A stretch of DNA of 19,092 bases from CAZHZT01 sp964537285 (lineage in GTDB: Bacteria > Bacteroidota > Bacteroidia > Chitinophagales > Saprospiraceae), in the NCBI GenBank assembly GCA_964537285.1, contig CAZHZT010000112.1, positions 1 through 19,092 of the forward strand, written 5' to 3'. The notes under the pieces are model-generated. The model ran no database searches and had not been told where the DNA came from. It worked only from the letters and a program-made list of their open reading frames with translations. The translations under genes and the position numbers were made by a program. Positions 7,623 through 13,762 of the stretch are shown piece by piece (the stretch's first letter is position 1; each line of letters starts with the position of its first letter).

Positions 7623-8102
7623 ATGAATCAAAGAACAACGTTGAGTCTAAGGTTTGAAATGATTTGGTGGTTGATCACTCTTTTAGTCACAGCCGCAGTA
7701 CTATACCCTATTCTCTCCTCTATTTCTGAGTACCCTTTCATACAAATCAATATTTTGTATATTGTAATTCTTATTACCATCTCTCGATATATCTTTTTAT
7801 TAAAATATACTTTTCTAGCGAAACAACAGATCTTAAAAGTAATACTCACCTTTTTGTGTATCCCGTTAATTTTCTATTTGGTCCAGGAACTCACGACTTT
7901 TCAAATTTATTTAGATGATAATGGTTTTGACCTGATGCTAAAGGAGATGCCTTTTCAAAACAGAACAGGATTAGCCAGTTTTATTTATAATGAAATGTTA
8001 TTTTTTGGAACAGGCAGCATCATAGCAACGGCTATATTTCCTTTCAGAATGCTGGCATCTGTTTGGTGGCAACGCAACAGAGCTGGTGTAGAGGGTATAT
8101 AA
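7623..8102 (+). CDS. Conserved-type four-helix integral membrane protein, function unknown
   Basis: The 159-residue protein has four predicted transmembrane segments: about residues 12-34 (MIWWLITLLVTAAVLYPIL), 39-62 (INILYIVILITISRYIFLL), 69-90 (ILKVILTFLCIPLIFYLV) and 122-148 (LFFGTGSIIATAIFPFRML). It has a short basic N terminus (MNQRTTLSLRFE) and a basic C terminus (WWQRNRAG). The frame continues upstream to 7518, but that part is read through the perfect palindrome; the ATG at 7623 is chosen because it follows the palindrome and begins a plausible membrane protein. The dehydrogenase gene starts 50 nt downstream on the same strand, with its own candidate -7 box between, so co-transcription is uncertain. 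I do not recognise a named family. Confidence 0.65.
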   Translation: MNQRTTLSLRFEMIWWLITLLVTAAVLYPILSSISEYPFIQINILYIVILITISRYIFLLKYTFLAKQQILKVILTFLCIPLIFYLVQELTTFQIYLDDNGFDLMLKEMPFQNRTGLASFIYNEMLFFGTGSIIATAIFPFRMLASVWWQRNRAGVEGI

Positions 8103-8120
8103 TTCCAAATGGTTTTTTGT

Positions 8121-8128
8121 TACCTTTG
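8121..8128 (+). promoter_or_regulatory. Candidate -7 box (TAnnTTTG) for the E1 gene
   Basis: tacctttg matches the Bacteroidota -7 consensus exactly, 24 nt before the ATG at 8153. No clear TTG/TTTG is found 19-21 nt further upstream, so the call rests on one box. Confidence 0.4.
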
Positions 8129-8152
8129 CGGCTATAAATTAAAGCACGAATT

Positions 8153-10153
8153 ATGTCCGCAACAATCAATGTCGGTCAATTGCTTTACGATCGTAAAGCA
8201 CTCTCTGATGATCAGTTGATCAAATTATACAGGCTATTGCTCTATCCTCGTCTGGTCGAAGAAAAAATGTTAAAACTTCTTCGTCAGGGGCGTATTAGTA
8301 AATGGTTTTCAGGTATCGGCCAGGAAGCTATTTCGGTAGGAGTCACTGCAGCCCTTGAGGAAGATGAATGGTTATTTACACTTCACCGGAATTTAGGTGT
8401 TTTTACTACCCGGAATATTCCTCTGGAACGCTTATTCAGCCAATGGCAGGGTAAAGGAAATGGTTTTACTAAAGGTCGCGACCGTTCTTTCCACTTTGGC
8501 ACCCTTGAATATGGGATTGTCGGCATGATTTCCCACCTTGGCCCTCAACTTTCTCTTGCCGATGGAGTAGCCTTGGCGCATAAGTTAAAAAAGGAAAAAA
8601 AAGTCGTCGCTGCATTTTCGGGCGAAGGAGGAACTAGCGAAGGCGAATTCCATGAAGCCTTAAACGTAGCCGCCGTTTGGGACTTGCCAGTGTTATTTAT
8701 CATTGAAAATAATGGTTACGGGCTCTCAACACCAACTAATGAACAATTCAAATGTGAAAACTTAGCGGATCGGGGTGCGGGTTACGGCATGCGCTCCGTA
8801 ATTATTGATGGCAATAACATTCTCGAAGTTTACAATACCATCAGCCAATTAACTGAAGAATTGCGCGAAAAACCTGAGCCCGTATTGGTAGAATGTAAAA
8901 CCTTCCGAATGCGAGGCCACGAAGAGGCTTCTGGCACAAAATACGTTCCCAAAGAACTGATGGAGGAGTGGGCTAAAAAAGATCCAATCTCAAATTTTGA
9001 GGCTTTTTTGGTTGAAGAAAAATTACTCACAGAAGAAGACATCGACCATATACGCAATCAATACAAATCAGCGATCAATTCATCCGTAAACAGCATATTG
9101 GATGAGCCTGACCTGGAAGTCTCCCAGGAAAAAGAACTTGGAGATGTTCATGCTCCCAATCCAAGCCCAGCAATCCAGCCCGCTGGCCCTGGTACAGAAA
9201 AACGATTTGTGGATGCCATATCTGACGGTTTGAAACAGGCTATGGAAAAACACTCGAACCTCATCCTGATGGGGCAGGATATTGCAGATTATGGCGGCGT
9301 GTTTAAAATTACTCAAGGTTTTACGGATGAATTCGGCAACGAGCGCGTTCGCAACACTCCACTCTGCGAAAGTGCCATCATTGGCGCAGCCCTGGGTTTA
9401 AGCATGAAGGGTTTCAAGGCCATGGTCGAAATGCAATTTGCCGATTTCGTTACCTGTGGCTTCAATCAAATCGTAAACAACCTGGCAAAGCTTCACTATC
9501 GCTGGGGCCAAAATGCGGATGTTGTCATTCGCATGCCGACTGGAGCAGGTGTGGGTGCCGGCCCTTTCCATTCACAAAGCAATGAAGCCTGGTTTACACA
9601 TGTACCTGGCTTGAAAGTGGTTTACCCTTCTAATCCTCAGGATGCCAAAGGCCTCTTAATCGCTGCTATTGAAGATCCAAACCCGGTAATGTTCTTTGAA
9701 CATAAAGCACTATACAGAAAACTAAGTGGTTTGGTCCCCGATGCTTATTACAACATTCCGATTGGTAAGGCTCGTGTCGCAAATGAAGGTTTAGAGGCCA
9801 CAATAATAACTTACGGTTCAGGTGTACACTGGGCCCTTGAAACAACTACTCAGCTCAACATGGATGTAGAGATCATTGACCTGCGCTCTCTGCTTCCTAT
9901 CGACTGGGAAACCATTGAAAAAAGTGTAAATAAGACCAACAAGGTACTTATTCTTCATGAAGATACCCTTACTGGCGGAATTGGAGGAGAAATCAGTGCT
10001 TACATCAGTGAACATTGCTTTGAAGCCCTGGACGCTCCTGTTATGAGAGTAGCCTCTTTAGACATGCCCGTACCATTTGCAGGAAATCTGGAGCAAATTT
10101 TCCTGCCTACTAATCGTCTTAAAGACTCCCTCGCACGTCTATTGCAATATTAA
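8153..10153 (+). CDS. Fused alpha/beta E1 subunit of a 2-oxoacid dehydrogenase complex (thiamine diphosphate-dependent)
   Basis: This 666-residue protein joins both E1 chains, which decarboxylate a 2-oxoacid and transfer the acyl group to lipoyl-E2. Residues 1-330 are E1-alpha: IGQEA at 55-59, the thiamine diphosphate motif as GEG (157-159) with NN at 186-187, and RMRGHE near 253. A Pro-rich linker (NPSPAIQPAGPG) joins E1-beta from about 349. E1-beta shows KRFVDAISDGL, MGQDIADYGGVFKIT, RVRNTPLCESAIIGAALG with the catalytic-type Glu, and MPTGAGVGAGPFHSQSNEAW. The transketolase C-terminal domain follows from about 545 (EATIITYGSG, DLRSLLPIDWETI, HEDTLTGGIGGEI). The usual GDG is GEG here, a conservative change. 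Fused E1 of this length is normal in Bacteroidota and usually annotated as branched-chain (2-oxoisovalerate) type; pyruvate as substrate cannot be excluded. E2 and E3 genes are not in the window. Confidence 0.92.
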   Translation: MSATINVGQLLYDRKALSDDQLIKLYRLLLYPRLVEEKMLKLLRQGRISKWFSGIGQEAISVGVTAALEEDEWLFTLHRNLGVFTTRNIPLERLFSQWQGKGNGFTKGRDRSFHFGTLEYGIVGMISHLGPQLSLADGVALAHKLKKEKKVVAAFSGEGGTSEGEFHEALNVAAVWDLPVLFIIENNGYGLSTPTNEQFKCENLADRGAGYGMRSVIIDGNNILEVYNTISQLTEELREKPEPVLVECKTFRMRGHEEASGTKYVPKELMEEWAKKDPISNFEAFLVEEKLLTEEDIDHIRNQYKSAINSSVNSILDEPDLEVSQEKELGDVHAPNPSPAIQPAGPGTEKRFVDAISDGLKQAMEKHSNLILMGQDIADYGGVFKITQGFTDEFGNERVRNTPLCESAIIGAALGLSMKGFKAMVEMQFADFVTCGFNQIVNNLAKLHYRWGQNADVVIRMPTGAGVGAGPFHSQSNEAWFTHVPGLKVVYPSNPQDAKGLLIAAIEDPNPVMFFEHKALYRKLSGLVPDAYYNIPIGKARVANEGLEATIITYGSGVHWALETTTQLNMDVEIIDLRSLLPIDWETIEKSVNKTNKVLILHEDTLTGGIGGEISAYISEHCFEALDAPVMRVASLDMPVPFAGNLEQIFLPTNRLKDSLARLLQY

Positions 10154-10188
10154 AAAATAAGGCCGGGGCCGCCCTCAAAATAGATTTG

Positions 10189-10255
10189 TTTAGAGCGAGG
10201 CTCTTTTTTTGAGATTTTTCTTCGAAAAATCTCAAAAAAAGAGCCTCGCTCTAAA
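10189..10255. repeat. Perfect 32-bp hairpin, loop ttc
   Basis: Bases 10189-10220 pair perfectly with 10224-10255 around ttc. The plan is a GC-rich outer stem (tttagagcgaggctc) and an inner T-tract then gatttttc, as at 6701-6765, with different but still self-complementary outer stem bases. It starts 35 bp after the E1 stop, so it may end or protect that transcript, though no U-run follows the stem. Confidence 0.9.
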
Positions 10256-10357
10256 TGATTTCATTTGGTTGAAATAAATTTGGAAAGTCTTTAAAGCAGG
10301 CCTAACGGCCTGCTTTTTGTTCTTAAAACGTTTACCAAGTGAAATCATCAAGAACCC
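10252..10357. repeat. 106-bp palindromic unit bounded by a 15-bp direct repeat, carrying a terminator
   Basis: The unit begins taaatgatttcatttggt (10252-10269) and ends with the inverted accaagtgaaatcatc, with the terminator hairpin at 10293-10320 in the middle. The 15-bp aaaagagcctcgctc occurs on both sides, at 10237-10251 and 10358-10372. This looks like an insertion with target-site duplication into the foldback just upstream, whose right arm would continue at 10373 (caataaaaacaatcctgc, similar to 6762-6780). Partial relatives lie at 12650-12712 and 13178-13240. Confidence 0.6.
10293..10320 (+). terminator. Rho-independent-type terminator hairpin
   Basis: aaagcaggcc (10293-10302) pairs with ggcctgcttt (10307-10316) around taac, followed by tttgttctt after the start of the T-run. 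It is a textbook stem with a U-tract on the plus strand, 140 bp after the E1 stop. It could serve the E1 transcript. Confidence 0.65.
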
Positions 10358-10432
10358 AAAAGAGCCTCGCTCCAATAAAAACAATCCTGCAGGAAATAAA
10401 ACTAATATTGGTGCAGCTCAATAAACAAAAAA

Positions 10433-10465
10433 TTGGCAAGCAGCTCTGAGAGAGCGACTTGCCAA
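10433..10465. repeat. Short inverted repeat in the gene-free stretch
   Basis: ttggcaag (10433-10440) pairs with cttgccaa (10458-10465), with gctc (10443-10446) and gagc (10452-10455) pairing inside. Bases 10466-10722 have no recognisable gene or strong repeat; all frames are broken by stops. Confidence 0.6.
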
Positions 10466-10722
10466 CGAAGCAGGTTTCACAGGAAAAACTGGGCAGGATC
10501 TTCTTTATCTTGTTTTCATTTGGCCCCAGTCAATCAAGCATACGGGTGACCTGCCAAGATTAGGGTATTTTACCAGCCTTGGGAAAATCATAGGTCTTTT
10601 AACAAAAAAGTGGCTTTAGATAGGGGGACGTGCCGGGCACTAAAAAGAGTATACCAAATTACAGTGCCTATAGTGCCTACCGGGTTTTATTATTGCTTTT
10701 AGTTTTCATTCCGTGCGGATAG

Positions 10723-10888
10723 TTAAGTAGTTCACGGAATTAAACTACATAACCATATGATGCTCTTTTGCGCTGACTCTGCGTTGCTCAAAGCCTTGCT
10801 TAACAAGGGCTAAGCGCGGTTCTCGCGCCTTGATTCAGCACAAAATAGCTATCATCTGTTTGGTAGCCCAATTCCGTGAACTACTTAA
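10723..10888. repeat. 166-bp foldback MITE-like element (type 2)
   Basis: It is bounded by a perfect 19-bp inverted repeat, ttaagtagttcacggaatt (10723-10741) and aattccgtgaactacttaa (10870-10888). The arms continue to pair imperfectly inward (tgatgctcttttgcgctga against the complement of tcagcacaaaatagctatca). The core has cgttgctca (10782-10790), gggcta (10807-10812) and tcgcgcct (10823-10830), motifs at the same spacing as in the elements at 11209 and 12971. No open reading frame of note and no transposase are present. Confidence 0.85.
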
Positions 10889-11208
10889 ACCAAATTACCA
10901 ACGATTTAGCCTCATTTTAATGAACCGCAACTTGCATTAATAGTATAATTTTCTAGTTCATTTGCTCTTAAATACATTGTAAAATTAAGTAAAATGAACA
11001 CACGGCGCCAGTCCTAAATTTTTAACTCCTTGAATCTGGTTTTGAATCAGATGAATTACTGTATAAAATGAAGTTAATTTCTTATTAAGAAAATCTAAAC
11101 TTTCCCTTCAATTAAGTTATATTCGTGAAGAAATAGCCCTTCTGTAATTCTTCACCCTTTTTAGGTTAAGGATAAAGGACTAAGTACTCTGTAACCCAAG
11201 TTAAAGCC

Positions 11209-11372
11209 AGTGCTTCAGGAACTAAATCCTTGATAGCTTTAGAGGCGATTTTTTTGATGGCAAACGAGGCGCGAAGAGGGGGCATAGCCCAAAGCTACGT
11301 GACCGATGAGCAACGAAGTAGGCCGCCAAAAGAAGCCGTCAAAAGTGTCAAGGATTTAGTTCCTGAAGCACT
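11209..11372 (+). repeat. 164-bp foldback MITE-like element (type 1), copy a
   Basis: Perfect 25-bp terminal inverted repeats lie at 11209-11233 and 11348-11372 (agtgcttcaggaactaaatc...). A second copy lies at 12971-13134 in the same orientation, with about nine base differences and equal length. The minus strand of the core carries cgttgctca, 16 nt, gggcta, 10 nt, tcgcgcct, as in the element at 10723. It ends 36 bp before the ATG of the TRAP binding-protein gene, so it forms part of that gene's leader or promoter region. The stretch 10889-11208 before it is AT-rich with no gene seen. Confidence 0.92.
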
Positions 11373-11408
11373 AGGTCGCTTTTTTGCTAATTCACAAATC
11401 CTTCTTCC

Positions 11409-12581
11409 ATGAAATTAAGCCGCAAAGATTTTTTCAAAGGACTCGCATTAGGAACCGTTGCTCTCCCCTTTGCAATCAAAGCATTTAGTCAGGATGATAG
11501 AGATGATAATAAAGAAAATAAAGGTCCTAACATCATTACCAATAAAAAATACCGCTGGAAGATGGTTACAACCTGGCCGCCAAACTTCCCGGTGGTTGGT
11601 GAAGGAGCAAACTATTTCGCTGACTGGGTGCGCGAAATGTCCGGAGGCCGTTTAGATATAAGGGTTTACGGCGGTGGTGAACTCGTACCAGCTCTTCAGG
11701 TTTTTGACACGGTGAGTTCCGGAGGGGCGGAAATGGGAAGCGGTGTTTCTTATTATTGGGCAGGAAAAACCCCTGCAACACAGTTCTTTGCCGCGGTTCC
11801 GTTTGGAATGAATGCTCAACAGGTGAATGCCTGGATCACGAGCGGCGGCGGCCTTGAATTATGGGAAGAACTCTATGAATCATTCGGCTTAGTGCCTATG
11901 TTGGGAGGAAATACAGGAGTACAAATGGGAGGCTGGTTTAATCGCGAAATTAACACCATAGATGACCTCCAGGGACTTAAAATGCGAATCCCTGGCCTTG
12001 GCGGAAAAGTACTGGAGCGTGCAGGAGGATCACCGGTTTTATTAGCGGGTGGTGAAATTTATACAGGTCTGGAAAGGGGGGTTATTGATGCCACTGAGTG
12101 GATCGGCCCTTATCACGATTACAAAATGGGCTTCTATGAAATCGCGAAGTATTACTACGCTCCGGGCTGGCACGAACCAGGCCCTGCATTGGAACTCATA
12201 TTCAACAAAAAAGCCTATTACGAACTTCCTTCTGACCTGAAAGCCATTCTCAGAAGTGCAGCAGCCAGACTAAATGACTGGGTATTGTCTGAGTTCGAAG
12301 CCAAAAATGTTATTTACCTAAATAAACTTATTGAAGAAGAACAGGTTAACATAAAAACCTTCTCTAAAGAATTACTGGATGATCTAAGGGTTTACAGCAA
12401 TCAAGTCATCGATGAACTCGTCCAAAGCGATAAATTCAGTAAAAAAGTGTTTGATGCCTATGATTCCTTCAGGAAAAAAGTAGCCCCCTGGTCTAGAATT
12501 ACAGAAAGAGCTTATTATGACAGAATTCAGATGCGGGAAACGGGGAACGGGAAACGGGGAACGGTAAACGGGGAACGGTAA
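11409..12581 (+). CDS. TRAP transporter substrate-binding protein, DctP/TakP-like
   Basis: The 390-residue periplasmic protein binds an organic-acid ligand for a TRAP-type secondary transporter. Residues 1-28 (MKLSRKDFFKGLALGTVALP...AFSQ) form a signal with a Tat-like SRKDFFKG, where the second Arg is Lys. The mature part follows the 2-oxoacid-binding (TakP) branch: WKMVTTWPPNFPVVGEGAN, MSGGRLDIRVYGGGELVPAL, FFAAVPFGMNAQQVNAW, GGLELWEELYESFG, GNTGVQMGGWFNREI, LQGLKMRIPGLGGKVL, GVIDATEWIGPYHD and YYYAPGWHEPGPALEL. The Arg in KMRIPG is the family's carboxylate ligand. No DctQ/DctM permease genes are in the window, so it is an orphan. After ITERAYYDRIQM the last ~16 residues (RETGNGKRGTVNGER) are encoded by a 14-bp tandem repeat, as is the stop codon; that tail is unlikely to be functional. 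It is flanked by the two type-1 foldback copies. Confidence 0.9.
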   Translation: MKLSRKDFFKGLALGTVALPFAIKAFSQDDRDDNKENKGPNIITNKKYRWKMVTTWPPNFPVVGEGANYFADWVREMSGGRLDIRVYGGGELVPALQVFDTVSSGGAEMGSGVSYYWAGKTPATQFFAAVPFGMNAQQVNAWITSGGGLELWEELYESFGLVPMLGGNTGVQMGGWFNREINTIDDLQGLKMRIPGLGGKVLERAGGSPVLLAGGEIYTGLERGVIDATEWIGPYHDYKMGFYEIAKYYYAPGWHEPGPALELIFNKKAYYELPSDLKAILRSAAARLNDWVLSEFEAKNVIYLNKLIEEEQVNIKTFSKELLDDLRVYSNQVIDELVQSDKFSKKVFDAYDSFRKKVAPWSRITERAYYDRIQMRETGNGKRGTVNGER

Positions 12582-12604
12582 GCGGGGAACGGTAAACGGG
12601 GAAC
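12535..12604. repeat. 14-bp tandem repeat, five units
   Basis: Five units of gg(g/t)aa(a/g)cggggaac run from 12535 to 12604, with a trailing gg. Each unit is two related 7-mers. The first three units extend the TRAP protein's reading frame and the stop codon (12579-12581) arises in a gta-to-TAA phase within the fourth. Length variation here would change the C terminus. Confidence 0.9.
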
Positions 12605-12649
12605 GGAGGATAAATTTTGGCTAAAGGTCTAAACTGTTGGGCTGGTTCT

Positions 12650-12712
12650 AAATGATTTCATTTGGTCAAAATTAATTTATGAAATCCTTAAAGCAGGCCG
12701 TTAGGCCTGCCT
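12650..12712. repeat. Partial copy of the terminator-bearing palindromic repeat, loop inverted
   Basis: taaatgatttcatttggt and a related arm lead to the hairpin agcaggcc-gtta-ggcctgc (12692-12710). Against the unit at 10252, the left arm is in the same orientation but the loop reads gtta rather than taac, its reverse complement. The right arm is absent here. Confidence 0.65.
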
Positions 12713-12720
12713 GATCGTAG

Positions 12721-12956
12721 CCCTGGGTTCTCCCAGGGTTATAAAATATAGAGACCAACTTCCGCGTAGCGGAAGCACATCACAGGCCATTGCTCTTGTG
12801 TAGTGTACTACCGCTCAATGTCATCAACTTTTTCTTTGCCTGGCGCTTTAGCCCATTAATAACAAAAGGGCTAAAGCCCAATCTGAAAATTATTCCCCCG
12901 GCACTGAAGTGCCGGGCTGTAAAGAGCTTAAGTTGACGGCATTGATGCTACCCGCT
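12721..12956. repeat. Cluster of REP-like hairpins
   Basis: It contains ccctgg-gttct-cccaggg (12721-12738), cttccgc-gta-gcggaag (12759-12775), gcgctttagccc with gggctaaagccc (12843-12854 and 12868-12879) and cccggcac-tgaa-gtgccggg (12897-12916). A looser outer inverted repeat (aatgtcatcaactt near 12817, aagttgacggcatt near 12930) encloses the last two. Such hairpins resemble REP/BIME repeats moved by REP-associated tyrosine transposases; none is encoded here. Confidence 0.7.
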
Positions 12957-12970
12957 ACGAGGAAAAAACT

Positions 12971-13134
12971 AGTGCTTCAGGAACTAAATCCTTGATAGCT
13001 TTAGAAGCGATTATTTTGGTGGTAAACGAGGTGCGAAGAGGGAGCATAGCCCAAAGCTACGTAACCGATGAGCAACGAAGTAGGCCGCCAAAAGGAGCCG
13101 TCTAAAGTGTCAAGGATTTAGTTCCTGAAGCACT
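12971..13134 (+). repeat. 164-bp foldback MITE-like element (type 1), copy b
   Basis: Same length, orientation and 25-bp terminal inverted repeats as copy a at 11209-11372, with about nine internal differences. The outermost pairing extends two bases further (ct...ag at 12969-12970 and 13135-13136). The differences are confined to the interior; both terminal repeats are unchanged. Confidence 0.92.
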
Positions 13135-13177
13135 AGATAGAGTAACCTTTTCCTTAGGAAGACCTGGGGCTAAGATC

Positions 13178-13240
13178 AAGCAGGCCTAACGGCCAGCTTT
13201 TTTCTATAAACGCTTACCAAATGAAATCATCTAGAGCCGT
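13178..13240. repeat. Right-half copy of the terminator-bearing palindromic repeat
   Basis: The hairpin aagcaggcc-taac-ggccagctt (13178-13199, one mismatch) is followed by a T-run (13198-13203), then cgcttaccaaatgaaatcat (13211-13230). The T-run makes it a possible plus-strand terminator. It ends about 60 bp before the DUF3293 start. Together with 12650-12712 it may represent the two ends of a disrupted unit. Confidence 0.6.
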
Positions 13241-13297
13241 TTGGCTTATCTTGAAATACTAAACAACATTGTATCCGCTCAAAACATTGAAATAAAC

Positions 13298-13699
13298 ATG
13301 TCACTATCAGAAGTTTATCATAAAGCCATATACCAAATCAATGAGCCAAGGATGGCCATTATTATCGGAAAACCTAATAAAATGTTGGAGCGCTTGCTCC
13401 AGCTATACCATACAGACGAATGGGCTATTATTACCGCCGACAATCCTGGTTCAGAATTACTTACGCCTGCCGAGAACCGTATCCGCTATGAAAGCTTACT
13501 AATGGAGGCTAAACGCTTGCCCTTTCCATTTTTCCCTGGCTATGGTTTAGACCCTACAGGGGAATGGCCCCCGGAAAGAAATGTGCTTCTTGCGGGAATT
13601 AGTAGAGAAGAAGCAATGGAATTGGGAAAGAAGTTCGATCAAAATGCGGTTGTTTTCTCAGGAAGAATTATTTGGTTGATTCCTCCTGAATCGTCGTAA
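13298..13699 (+). CDS. DUF3293-like protein
   Basis: The 133-residue cytoplasmic protein shows the DUF3293 pattern: W-AIITADNPGSELLTPAENRIRYESL in the first half, GYGLDPTGEWPPERNVLLAGIS in the middle, and EAMELGKKFDQNAVVFSGRIIWLI at the end, close to the family's usual size. The frame is open from a TTG at 13241, but the ATG at 13298 is preferred because similarity starts at MSLSEVYHKAIY and the upstream part is repeat-derived. It precedes the vWA gene by 63 nt on the same strand, though a -7 box lies between. No function is established for the family that I can state. Confidence 0.75.
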   Translation: MSLSEVYHKAIYQINEPRMAIIIGKPNKMLERLLQLYHTDEWAIITADNPGSELLTPAENRIRYESLLMEAKRLPFPFFPGYGLDPTGEWPPERNVLLAGISREEAMELGKKFDQNAVVFSGRIIWLIPPESS

Positions 13700-13721
13700 A
13701 CCTCCTTTTACCCACCATTTT

Positions 13722-13729
13722 TAGTTTTG
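13722..13729 (+). promoter_or_regulatory. Candidate -7 box (TAnnTTTG) for the vWA gene
   Basis: tagttttg fits the consensus exactly, 33 nt before the ATG at 13763. No convincing -33 TTG at the right distance is seen. Confidence 0.35.
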
Positions 13730-13762
13730 TGAGCATCTTCTTTTTAAACAAAAACAAGAACA

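Noticed and set aside
10466..10722. Possible decayed gene in the gene-free stretch
   Set aside because: All frames are interrupted and no residue pattern matches a family I know.
11230..11412. 60-residue open frame in the repeat before the TRAP gene
   Set aside because: It lies almost wholly inside the 164-bp foldback, reads through both terminal repeats and has no family resemblance.
12535..12604. Tandem repeat considered as a CRISPR array
   Set aside because: Units are 14 bp with no unique spacers; no cas genes are present.
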